Assembly (NCBI GenBank): GCA_030522415.1
Contig: CM060121.1
Location: 16,284,142 to 16,348,141, forward strand
Reading direction: 5' to 3'
Length of the DNA: 64,000 nt
Source: Channallabes apus
Taxonomy: Eukaryota; Chordata; Actinopteri; Siluriformes; Clariidae
Numbering within the stretch: position 1 is the first letter of the stretch; each line of letters opens with the position of its first letter. Below, piece by piece: positions 14,501 to 27,900 of this stretch. The position numbers and the translations under genes were made by a program. The notes under the pieces were generated by a model, which saw only the letters and a program-made list of their open reading frames with translations, was not told the DNA's origin and ran no database searches.

Positions 14501-17500
14501 TTTCAGTACATTACAGAAAATGAACTTTATCACAATATGCTAATTTATTGATAAGGCCCTGTATATTAAAAGCAGAAAATGATACAAATAGTGTTTATAG
14601 AATCTTTGCCTCATCATGCTAATCATTTTCACTAGACACACTAGACATTAGACACTTCATGCTAAGACTGAACATTATGCACTTTACATACCTGCTGGCC
14701 TCTTTAATGAGAGCAATGGCGATTAATATTCTCTTTCTGAGGAAGATGAGCAGCAGGATGATGATGAGCTCCACTATTGCCAGGATAATTACTGCAGAGA
14801 TGAACATGAGAGCAATCAGCATATGCCACACATCTTGTAGTACTTCAGCACATCACATTTGAACCAGCTAACCTTTTCCAAAAAACCCTGGCCTCCCGAT
14901 TCCAACCAATGACCACGGGGGACAAAAAAAATAAATAATTAAACTAAAATGTGATCTGGACTGAGCAGCTGTAGGGACTTCAGGTGACTTACTGAAGGCT
15001 AACCAGGTCTGTCTGATATGCAGGTACACGTTCAAGTCCATCTGGAAGCCCAGCTCCTGGAGGGTGATGTTGGCCCCAGGGGTGTTCTTCAGATGAATGT
15101 ACTCTGCTGTGCAGTGGAAGATACCTGCTCCGAACAAAAGAAAGTAAAAAAAGAGTGAGCAAAGAGTAAAAATAAAGGCTGCAGCCATTTACACCGCAGA
15201 GCATGTGAACAAATGGGGAGATGGCAGTGACATGCAGAAAATCATGCATATAAAGGTGAGTGTTAATGTACAGCCTCACTGGTTCTGGACCAGGTGACAT
15301 CTTTCCACAACTTCAGGTTTAAAATGACTCACATTATTAGATGCTTTTCTGCTTAAAACGCCTGCCGAGAGTGGCTGTGTTACAACAGCCTTGCTGTCAG
15401 GTTGGACTTGTCTAGCTATTCAACTCCAACCTCTTACTCTCTCTCATTAAGAAGGCATTTCCACTTTCAGAAGTGCAGCATTCTTTGTAAAACCTAGAGA
15501 CTGTTGTGTGTAGATCAGTCTATGTGCACATGCATGTTAAAATGACTAGTGAGTGGATATTCTGGTCACTGATTGCACTTGTGAATGGTGATGCACACGT
15601 TCCTCATCCGCCCCAAAACGTGTCTTAAGTTGTTCTGACAGACATTACCATATCCAATGACGAGGATGACCATGACAATCATAACCCAGACCATGATGCC
15701 AGCCAAGAACCTCAGCAGTACAATAAAGATCAGACTCAGAATTGTTGCTATGACCAGACCACTGAGGAGACACAACCGAGACACAGAATGGAGACGCATC
15801 AGATTTATGTACAAGAACAACTGTGTAATATTACACATCAACTTTCATGACATGCATAATCAGATTCCACAGATATTTCAATAATGGGTTTCATTTAATT
15901 AATATAAATCTATATTATTTACTTACAGGATTATCCAACCCCATGACACTGTGAAATCCTCAAAGATCTTCATTACCACCATTCGAGTTTCGGCAACTAT
16001 TGTGGCATTCCTACAAGCAGCAAAAACAAATTTAATAACAGTAATTGTATTTTCCCTGAAATGGCAATTAAGCGAAATCACACCACGTAAGGAACAAGCT
16101 CCTGTAGGACAGTTTTTTTTGTGTTTACTCACTACTACATAACTGGTCACTGAAATTAACAGGTTCATTCCAGACCCTAAAGGAGTGACCAAGATGGGTG
16201 AGGTTCTGGGTTCAAGCCTCTGTTTGGCCTTTGGTCATAGCCCATAAACCCCCCCTATATCCATATAGGATACCCAGCCACTGGGCTGCAGGGCATCCTT
16301 AGTGCCTGTCCCAAACTTGGGTTTTATGCTGGATGCCCTTCATCCCTCAGCCCAAACATTTGCCTGTGCTAATAACTTGCGCATCAGATGAAAATTAAAG
16401 GGGAAAAAAAAAAAAAAAAATTAGAAATCCTTTCTTCTTGGCATGATGTACAAACACACCAAAGTGCTATCAATCCTAAGTTGCCATTGCAGCATTGGTT
16501 TCTAATTGGAAGGGTGTATTTATTCCCACCCCATCTGATTTCTGAACATTGGTTTACATTTTGGGACAAATGTTTTTTGTGTTTTTTTTAATACTGAATA
16601 TTTTTTGTAATGTCACCATATAAAAGGTTTAGGAACCACTGCTCTTTACTTTCAAAATTTTATATATTTTTGTAACAAGTTGTGCAGGCATTTTATATGT
16701 ACAGTAAGTGAATGCATTTAAACAAGCATGTGTGTTCATACTCACTTTACAGCAGGCAATAGATCACTGGCTTGTACAGTTCCGCCCCGTCCATCCTCAT
16801 AACTGGTATCGTTTCCTACCGTGATCTGATTCCCCTTTAGGCCGAGAGCAGGGAAACATCTCCGCGTGACTAAGAAAACAAAAATGTAATTTAATTAAAA
16901 GGCACTGCAAAAATTTTTTCTATTTACTGTAAACCTGATGTTCTCTGGGCAACACATTCACAGCTCACAAATACAGTATACGTTGTCATTCCTAAAGATT
17001 GGGAATGTACTGATATCCAATACCCAGTACTGTGCTAATGTACATGTACCAAATTCTCACTACACAAGTTGCGTAGAACTTCACAAATTACACAAAGCCC
17101 CTCCGGCTGTCAACGTTAACAACTTCAAAAGGTATAGTTTGACCTCATTCTCTTGGTCACAGGGGAAAAATAAAATAAAAAACAGTCAAAGTGAACTGTC
17201 GGACCAGCAATCAGTCTCCAAGCAACCAGGACCAACCAACTTGTCTCTTCTCTCGATGGGTGAAGTGAGCGAATACCAGTAATATTAAGTTGATGTTCAA
17301 CATTCCACTGGTATATTTAACAAAGAAAACATTTTAAATTAGGCCGTACATTCGTGAATGTCGGTTCTGGTCGAGGTGGCTCTGCGCACATTGCAGTTGT
17401 TCCCGTGAACATTCAATGAGTCGGGAAACTCGTAGGAAAAACAACCTGGTTTGATCACCAAAAGCTTTGTTTGTGCAGGACAACACATGACCCTCAGACT

Positions 17501-20500
17501 GCACATTACAGGAACTCAGTTGGGAGTTACCGCTGGGTCGCCTGTAATGTCCTGACATCTGGGAGGGCAGCATTTTAATCAATGGCTATTGCAAAACATT
17601 TCTGCCTTCAGTGTTACCACCAATATTTGGACTGGTCAAGTCAGTCCAATGACTCATCAGTTAAACAGCAGTGTTTGGATGAGGATTTTTACTCCACTAA
17701 TAGTCTTTTTACATTTAAAGCAGTTTAAAGTTCCCTAGCAAAGTTATATCAGGTGAGTTTGATAACTGCTTTACACCTGAGGCATCCTGAAAAGTTCTCT
17801 TCAACTCTGAAATAAAGTACACGTGTACGATGTCTAACAAAGAGTAGTATTAGTGCACCCTACTAAAACAATAATGGTCTAATAAAGATAAAATCTTACA
17901 TGGTTTGCTAGGGATGATCACTGCCGGACAAATGCCTTGTTTCAGAATCTCCTGAGGTGTCTGTGAAGCAAAAGACATTTAAAATCCTTATATCTACCAG
18001 GCCAAAACAGACAGCCCGAGTAGACGGGCAAAAATATACTGTATACAGAAGTGTTTAGATTTTTCTAGGTTGTTGTTTTTTTTCCCCACCGCTCATGTTC
18101 CACCTACCTGGCTGCCAGGGTCTTCTACACAGAAATCTTTATAGTAATTCCAGCTGTTGGAATCGCCCATTCTGGCATTTAACAGAGTCATGGATCGATC
18201 AGGACAATTCGCCACACAAATCTAGAAATGAAAACAGAAATGCACAGTTAGGCCTGGTCTTCTGTTTAATGATAGTGCTTACTCCTAACTAAGGCTGTCA
18301 CACCACCCTGACATATCAAGTATAGTTTCACAGCCCCAAATTATACTATAGCCACAATTAAAATCATCTGACCAACTAACATTTATAAATTAGAGCAGTG
18401 ACATGAAACCATTTTAATTGTTTTAACACCTCACACACTGCTAAAATGCTACAGATCATTTACTAGCTCGGTTGCTGAATAGTCTTTACAAAAGGGCACA
18501 TTTTAATTTCCAGGATTGTTTTGTCCCTTCAAGTCACAATCTGCACAACTTGACGAAACTTATCCCTGAACGTGCAGCTTCAGCAGCTACCGTTTACTTG
18601 GTCTTAACCATTACTTTTTATGCACAACTTATTTACGAGTAGATCACTTAAATCAAATATTCGCTCGATAAGAATAAAGTCGGACAGAACAGATAAAGAC
18701 AGGTACCTGAGTGGTGGGACACTGGAACTCTAGAAGGACTACAGGACTGGCACACTTCATGATGTTAAAGTAGAACAGGTAAGGCTTTTTCCTGTTTTTA
18801 CAAACACAACATATAATCCATAAATTATTCATATACACATAATGGGACGCTAAAAACAAGAGCCAGGGTGAATAAATAGATTCTGTATTCATAATCATAA
18901 TATCTAATATATAATCATAAATAAGTATATAATAATAATGATAATATTTATAAACTTATTTGTTCTGAATTCAAGGTTAGCATTGAACATGAACACGTTT
19001 ATGTTTTGCATTTCAGCTTACTCCCAAGGAGTTCCAGCTTGACCACAGAATTCCCCTCTGCTATTTGTGGGGTAGATCACCTTCCTAGGGTCACCCTGGG
19101 ACCATGCTGGAGAGGAGAAGGAAAAGATATTAGAATTGACTGCATCAGGTAATGTTTGTTTTTGCTGCTTACACAATCCAGCTTACACGAGTGTTGAAGC
19201 ACAATAAAGATAAATATGAGGCACAAAGTGAGGCATGGAATAAGACTTAAAAGGCAAGAAAAAGTATGCGCTTTACATGTTTAAATATACAAGATTACGT
19301 TCAGAAGTGTGGCAGGAATCTGTAGACTGGAAAAGCAAAACAAAACCACCTTTAACTTGCACCATAGTGACTCATTTAGCGCACATCAAGGCCTGTTAGC
19401 CTCAGTCATCACAAACCAATAAATATGACTGTTTCCACAACAAGCAGACCGAGCCTTTGCATGAAATTAATCACGAAGCCCAGGAATTATTCTTTAACAT
19501 TTTTAATAAAACCTGAAAAGTATTTGTCAAGTTTAAACGTTTTATAAAAAACAAAAATATTATGAAAATCGCAAGCATTTTAAATTTCCTTAGCCGGCTG
19601 TGATATCATAACCACAATGAGGGCACAGATAGCTCAATGTGGTTTTCCTTGTGTAAAAAGGTGCACTGTTTCCATTTGCACACTGTTTTTCACTGCCAAG
19701 TAGTTCTATTATACAGGTCTATACTCGTTCAGTTTTTGTATGAACATGGGCCCATTATCTGTTTAAACCCATAATTACGTTAACCTATACAAGAATGCAA
19801 AGATTATGAACAGTTTTTTTTTTGCCATTTTTACATGGCAAGGACTCACCTAGTATCCCCACAGCAACATATCCAACTATGGCCAAGATGAAAAGAATAC
19901 AGCAAATAATGTCTGTGCAGCCTCTGAAAAGGAGAACACAATTTAATACAAACTTTTTACGAAGGACAAAGAACACGACAACGTGCAGCTCAGACGAGCG
20001 TTATATCAGACACAACAACACTTGAGTATATGCACTGTGAACACATTAACGTGTTTGCCAGAAGGGATCAGCTTGATGCATGAACAGGAGTTTGTTCCTT
20101 TCATGTGGACATGAGCAGTCATTCAGATATGAAGCTTAAGTAATGGCCATGTTCATTAACTTTTTTTTTTTTTTTAAATGGCACTTCGTTGCTTCCTGAG
20201 CAAGGTCAAAGTGTGTGACATTTTGGGAACGAAATTTGTTACCAATATTTTGGCATTTATACCTTTATTGTTAGATTGTATATTTAAACCGAAAATGGGT
20301 GTGGTCCGACACATTATACAGAATACAGATGCAGGCATTGTGTTACACTCCTACTACACATTCAGATGCTATACAAGCAGCATTGTTCACAAAATTGAAA
20401 GCAAGGCCAGGATACCATGCCTGTAAAAATGTCAGACATTTCCCTTATTCAAGGGTGCATATTGGGCTGCTGTAAATGTCAGACAGGAAACGGCAAGGAA

Positions 20501-21811
20501 ATACAGACAGTTTTCGGTGCTCCAAGCTGTGTTTTAAAAAGCCATATTGGAAAGTAGTTCTTAGAAGATGGAATGTACACAGGAGGCACTTAACTGTTTT
20601 GTTAGAAGTGCACATGGCAAGCAGTAAACTGAAAACTGTCTATACAAGAACACTGAGACAAAGATGTAGTTTGGTGAGACATCACATCAAGCTGTATGGC
20701 TTCCAAGGTTTATGTGCAACTGATGTTCTGCATCAAGAATCAGGTTTGTGTTGATAAAGTCCAATATAACACACTATTAGCACTGCTTGTAAAAACAGCT
20801 CCCATATTTTACTATTTCTTTAATAAGTTAACACAGGGCTTAGCACTCCTCCAAAGTGTGGTTAATGCTTCAGCTGAAATAACGCTCAGATAATGCATTT
20901 TTTTGTTTCTCAATCTCCCTTTATTCTATCCTCCTACAAACACACAGCATAAGTGTCTGAAGTTCTCTGGTGGGGTGTGGTTCAGCAGCACAGGTGAGTA
21001 AACAAGCAGGGGGACAGATATGTCTTACATGAGGACACAATCTGATTTGCACAGCCAATAAAAAAAAAAAAATTATAAATAAAAAGGGAAAAGAAAAAAA
21101 AAAAAAAACCCTAGCCCCATTTTTTTGCAGACACACACACTGTAGGCCCATCATAACTGGTCCTCTTTGAACAAAATGAGATTCTTACCTATTTTGGATT
21201 GGTCCTTTAAAGCTGGGGTCATATCTTCTGGGTTCACCTGTAAAGACAGTTAAAGGTACATTAAGAGATATGTCTCAACCAATCAAAATAAAAAGCTATC
21301 CAATCGATAATACAATATTAAAACAGACCTATAAACAAGAACCGCAGGACACTTTGTTTATAATGGATTTTGGATTTGATGTTTGTTATTTAGGGCTGCA
21401 TGATGATAGGGGGACAAAAAAAAAAAAAATAAATCAATCAATCAATCAAACTGCGATTATTTTGACACATTGTGGTTGCAATTTAAATTGCGATATTTAA
21501 CTATTGAATGTACCATTTACAAATTAACGGCACAAATCTCAGATTTTGTTTTAGAGTTAAAAAGAAAAAAGCTTAAATGACCCACACACTCTACATACAG
21601 TACATTCCTGACATTGGTGGCTCAGTTGCAGGTTTCTATATATTAAACAAAAAAAATAAAAAATAAAGCAAAAACAAAGCTCTCGCACTTCAGGAAAAGA
21701 AAAACTTGTATAAATATGTGAGTACTAAATATATTGCTACAGTACACATTATATATAGACGTCATATGATCATTATATTAATTATAATAATTATCATACA
21801 TTTTTTGGCTG

Positions 21812-21909
<98 letters not shown>

Positions 21910-24900
21910 AGAGGTCTAGTATGCGATTTAGATTTTTATGTGATTAATTCTGAGGTTTTATGGAATGGACCTACTAACATCCATTAATGCAGTGGTTCTC
22001 AAACATTTTCTGTCATTCCCCACTTAAGGGGGTGAGTGAATTTTCAAGCCCCACTTGTCAACAAAATAATAACGAAATCAGCCAAGTTTACTGTTTATTG
22101 ATATATCAATTTCTAAACCAATACGATAAAATAACACCAAGTTAAAAACAGATCAAATACACGTGCAATTGTTATACAAGGCTTACGTTGTCACTTATCT
22201 TTGCATAATTGACCCTATGTTTATTAGCTGCTCAGCAATCGGTTGTATTTTTTTTTTTTTTGCACTGGCCAATTCTGTATGCAACTTTGAATGAAGCCAT
22301 TTGTGCTTTGCTGTTCACTGATTCAGATTTTACCATGCGATTATCCTGCTGTCTGTATTCTGCCAGCTTTCTTTCTAAGAAGTCGAGTGGCTTACACGTG
22401 ACTGAGGTGTGATGGCGCTTTTCCACTGCATAGTACGGCACGACACGGTTCAGTTCGGCTCACTTTTGGGGGGTTTTCCACTGGGAACAGTACCTGGTAC
22501 CTGGTCCTTTTTTTAAGTACGAAGCGCACCGAACCGTTACCAAAACGTGACGTGTAAACTCTGCTGGTCACTGATTGGCCGGAGAAAATCGTCATTACTG
22601 CGTCACGAGACAACATTTAGAACAGCCAGCGAAGGATCGGACGAACCATTTTGTATTAACCAAAAATTCCTTGGCTGCCATCAGCCTCTTTTGAAACAAA
22701 CTCCTTCATCTTGCTGTTAAAAACATCCACATGCCGAGAATGAAGAACATATTTCCATCAATATGCTCCATTGTTGTGTGTTTGTGGCGCGTTTACGATG
22801 ATGTCACGGCAGTAGAGGCGCCGCAACTATAACGACACGTGAATAATCCCGCCCACTCTAAAGCAGTACTAAACTGCAGTGGAAGCGCAAACCGAGCCAA
22901 ACCAAAGTGAGCTGTACTGAACCGTGCTGTGCCGTACGATGCAGTGGAAAAGAGGCATTAGTGTCTTCCTAATTTGTTGGGCCTCATGCTGTCTGCTGCC
23001 AGCGGTTTAAGACACAAAACACACATGGGCCTCTCCTCTGCCCCCACCAAGCTCAAGATAGGCTTCATCATATTTTCTTTTCGGCTGGCTTTTTGGTTGA
23101 TTAGGCTGATCGTGCTGAATCGCCTGCTTTTTTATGGTCCATGTAAGAAATGTATTCAGAGACGTTATTATGCCCACTATGTACGCTACTGACCCGGGTT
23201 GTGTCCGCGGTAAAGTTAGTTTTATATTCGCATCTCCGGCTTCAATAGCTGCGTAAATAAATCAGCAAATAAGATGCATACATTTCCTCTCTGCATTGTC
23301 TTTAAGCTACACCCTCCTTTTTTTCTGGATTAAGCACCTAAATTATACATGTTTGAAAGCATAAACATCGTTATTCTCTACAGCGCAACAATGATTTCGG
23401 GATCATCGCAAAATGCCACACACCAACAAAAAGCGTAGAACGATATGGATCTTACCTTCTGTTCAGCGCCTGAAGGATCAAAAAGCAACTTTGTTGCCAC
23501 ACTGGAAACTAGAAATGCCAGACTAGTACTGCCTGATAAAATTTCCATTTTTAAACGTAAAGAAAAATCAGCATACGCAATGGAATTTTATACCAAAAAT
23601 TTCCTTATATTGTTCCTCTGCAATTAACATGCCGACGTTAAACCGTTATTGCTGCACTATGGTACACTTTTTCTCCCGGCCCCCAACTGATGTTATTTTA
23701 ATTTACTTGTATTACTGATCCATTTGTGTGTGGTTGTTTAGTTTTGAGAGTACACTCATTGTCAATAAAGAAAAGCATGAATTAGAATAGGTACTTTCCT
23801 ATTATTTTCCACTAATTTCCTTCCGTTCATTGCGCCCCACCTGTCATGTCTGCATTCCCCACTAATGGGGCGCGCCCCACACTTTGAGAACCACGGCATT
23901 AACGCAATAACAACCCACAAACAATCCATTTCCCATAAACATAACAGCTATTACATTTGCAAGAATTTGTTACGTTTTAAGTTTGTGGCATAAAGTTTGT
24001 CCATTACATGGACCTTTATAAAAGCAAATTAGGATTGATCGTGATCTGTGTAATAAGAATTGACAAAACATTTTTTTTTTAATCATTGACAACCTGACTT
24101 CGTTGACTATTCATTCATTTGCCCTACATAGCTTGTGAGAACATCGGTTATAGCCTTGAGCCTGCTGGCTGTATAATCTGTCAACTGGATTTTCCAACTT
24201 CTAATGTATTTCAGCCTGGTGTCTGGAGACATCACAGCACAAGCGTAGCTCTGCTCGGCTAAATAAGTGAAAATATCCAATTTAGTTGACATATATAATA
24301 GTTAAAAATATACATTTTTAAATTTAAGATTAAAAAAGCAAATTTAATGGAAATATAATATCCATACAGATTAAGTGTTACGTTTTAAGCTCTTCTTTAA
24401 AAAAAAAAAATAAATGCTTAAAATTGCTAAAATTATCTTGCAATAGAACAAATATTTTTATAATCAAGTGTAAATTATGACTTGAAATAGGCTTAATAAT
24501 CTTAGTTGGTCTGTTGTAATCCTACATTAAGAAACTACAATATTCGACTAAACATTACATAGACATTTTCACTTGCACAAGTGGTTTGCAATCACTACAC
24601 AAGAAAACATCTAATATTTAATAGCATTTTGCTTCGAGGAATGCAAACTACGGGATTTTAAATATATAAATATATTTTAAATATATGATATTTATTCATT
24701 CTCTTGGATTTTAAAAATGCATTTAGGCCAAATAATAGGCGGCACAGTGTCACTTCAGCTGTTGGTCTCATAACACCAGCCGGTGAGGTCCCATGTGGAA
24801 TGCTGTTACAATCTACTAATAGTAAGGGGCCTTTCCCACATTCTTGAACCTCATCCAAACCAGTATCTCAAGATCATAGGAAATCCTAGGGAGATCATTA

Positions 24901-27900
24901 GGATGTTTGTCAGAATTCAGTACAGCTTACTGGGATTCAGAAGAAATTGCCGCAGTTACGACATGTAACATTAAGCGACCAAGAACCAGTAAGAATTTCA
25001 ATTTGGGACAGTTTGACATGCTCTTGTAAACAGTTCAGGAATGTGGGAAGGCCCCCCGAGTAAAAGAGATCTGTGCACAGATTAAACTCATGATGAGCTA
25101 CTGGACTGCCACATGTTTGTCATGTCACCGCTGTTACTATGGATTTAACATTCATTTCGTTACCAACCGCCTGGTGTTGCCATAATTCTCATGCCCGTTT
25201 TAACCGTTACTGTGAAGTCCTCTTACACAAACTCCTGGTATTTCCACACACATGCTTACATTATTAACTCGCTCGCTAACCTAAAAACACACTTTTTGCT
25301 TAATTAAATTTTAAGTTAATTCAGAACACCACTGAATAGAACATAAATGGATCTGGAGCACAATCAACAATGAGCATAAAAGAAATTAGGCTATAAACAT
25401 CAGCTCTCTCGCTCTGAACTGTACCAACACAACTACCAACGGACATTCCAGCTTGATGACTAGACAGACTGGGGCTAAGATGCCTTCTACAATGGGATCA
25501 TATTGCAGCTCAGCCACTGAGTCATATCCTTCCCACAGTCGTCTACATGTTTATACTGTATCACTCTGTCCTACTCCCACCAGTTTTGAAAACTAGATGC
25601 AAAAGCTTTTGTATCACCAGCTCAAGATGTCCAAGTAGTTTTTGCACCATTTGTGTGGGAAACACAACAAACCCCGATATCAATTCTAATAGACATTTAC
25701 AAAACACATGATGGAACATAAGTGTCAGCAAAAGCAATAGTGTTTCATTAGGCTTATTAACTATAGGTTCAATTGCATGTTGATATCATTTGGAGACATC
25801 TACAAAAAATAAATTAAAAGTCTCCCAACAAAACTTTACAGAATCATTCAATAGTGCTGTCTTAAGTGTGGTGGTGTGGCTGGAAAGGATGTTTTAATTG
25901 CATTCTGGATGAGGTTCTTTGTCTGTGGTGTGCTCATCTGAAATGTCCCAAGACTATCAGAAGATTTATTTTCACAGATGATCAGCAAATGCAGCCAGAT
26001 TTATGCATTTTCTCAGATTGTGTATTTTTCATGCATAAAACACTTCAACCTCCCCCTCCCCCCCCCCCCCCACCCATCATCCAAAAGCATAACTTCATAG
26101 TCTTTGTTCAGCTCTGGTGAGACCAAAACTTGCTATTAACTTAAAAGAAACGTACATTCCTGTTTAAGGCAGTCTGAGACAATATACATTCAAACCCAAT
26201 AGGAAAAAAAAGCCACTGTTCAACTTACATTCAAGTGTCAGAAAGATTCAAAATACATTCCAAGTTAGTGCAAAAGTAATAGCACGTTTTCATGCAAATT
26301 GTTGATTGCTATCAGCACTGAGAAGCGCAATAGACTCACTGCTTACCCAAGATGCAAAATACAAATTGAGGTTTGTGAAACAAATTTTATGAGCACGGAG
26401 ATAAGCCGGGTAAATTTCTGGCTTACCTCACTAAGAAAAGCGATTCGCGCTCAATTATATCAATACTAGACACAAATGACAAACTACATTATGATAGCAA
26501 ATCAATTAACAACACATTTCGAGATTACTATAAGAACTTATATAAGACTGAAGTGTCTAGTAGCAGTACTATACTATTAGAAGCTTTTTTTTTTCAAAAA
26601 TTAGTTTACCAATTATCTCACTAGATCAGAAAGCAAAGTTAAATGCTCCTATTTCTAAAGAGGAGTTAATTGAGGCGATTTCACAAATGCAGAATGGAAA
26701 AGTGCCAGGTCCAGATGGCATAGGTTGTGAATTCTATAAAGAGTGGCAAACTGTTACTTGAACCTATGCTTAATATGTTTAATCATTCATATAGAAGTGG
26801 GCAACTCCCTGAATCTCTAAGAGAAGCTAATATTTCCCTTATACTAAAAAAAGGTAAACCTCCCGAAGCCTGCTCCTCATATAGACCTATATCTCTATTA
26901 AATGTAGATAGGAAGGTGTTGGCCAAAATCTTAGCTTCACGTTTGGAGAACATAATAACATGTTAAAGATGATCAAGTTGGTTTTATAAAAGGCAGCTCT
27001 TCATGCAATAACATGAGGCGTCTCCTTAATGTTAAACAAGTCTATAAACAGCGTAAGATTGATGGGCTAATACTTTCTCTCGATGCAGAGAAAGCGTTTG
27101 ACCGTATTGAGTGGTCATATTTATTTTTTGTTTTGGAGAAATTTAATTTTGGTGATGTTTTCATTAGGTGGGTTAGAGTATTATATGATGAGCCTAAAGC
27201 TTTCCTTCTCACAAATGGTTCCAGATCAGCAAGTTTTATTATATAGAGGAACTAGACAAGGGTGCCCACTTTCAGCCCTGCTTTTTGCACTGGCTATTGA
27301 GCCACTAGCTGAAGCAATCAGAACTGAGCCCTTAATTGAAGGCTTGCAAACTAAATAAAGGCACCATAAGTTGGCACTTTATGCAGATGATGTGGTCATT
27401 TTCCTTTCAAAACCTGACTCTTCAGTACCATCTCTTCTCAATATCATTAATACCTTCAGCACTTTCTCAGGATACAAAATTAATCTTAGTAAGTCAGAGG
27501 CTATGCTTGTTGGTTCCATGAAGGAAATGCCAAATATTGACCCCTCATTTCCATTTAGATGGTCTCCGGGAGGATTTATATATTTGGGTATTTTTGTTAG
27601 CCCTATGTGTAAAAATGTATTCAAAGATAACTTCTCCCCATTATTTAGTAAAATTAGAGAGGATTTAAATCGATGGCACACACTATTTCGTGGTTGGGTA
27701 GAGTGGCTCTAATAAAAATTACTGTCCTTCCCAAGCTTTTGTATCCAATTCAAATGATACCTATTCTGTTTTCTAAAAAAGTTTTAAAAGATGTAAATGG
27801 CTGGCTTTCCTCTTTTATTTGGAGCAAGCGCAGACCAAGATTAAAGTTTTCTGCACTGCAATTACCAGGTTCAATCGGAGGACTGGATTTACCCAATATT

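Noticed and set aside
14659..14862. Plus-strand open frame over the slc44a2 exon at 14692
   Set aside because: Antisense shadow; the minus-strand reading matches the conserved [15 protein letters not shown] segment.
20178..20754. Two adjacent open frames of 82 and 92 codons
   Set aside because: No domain, no splice context with the gene, low-complexity intron; chance frames.
21706..21987. Open frame rich in alternating Ile-Tyr
   Set aside because: Produced by the TA microsatellite; not a protein gene.
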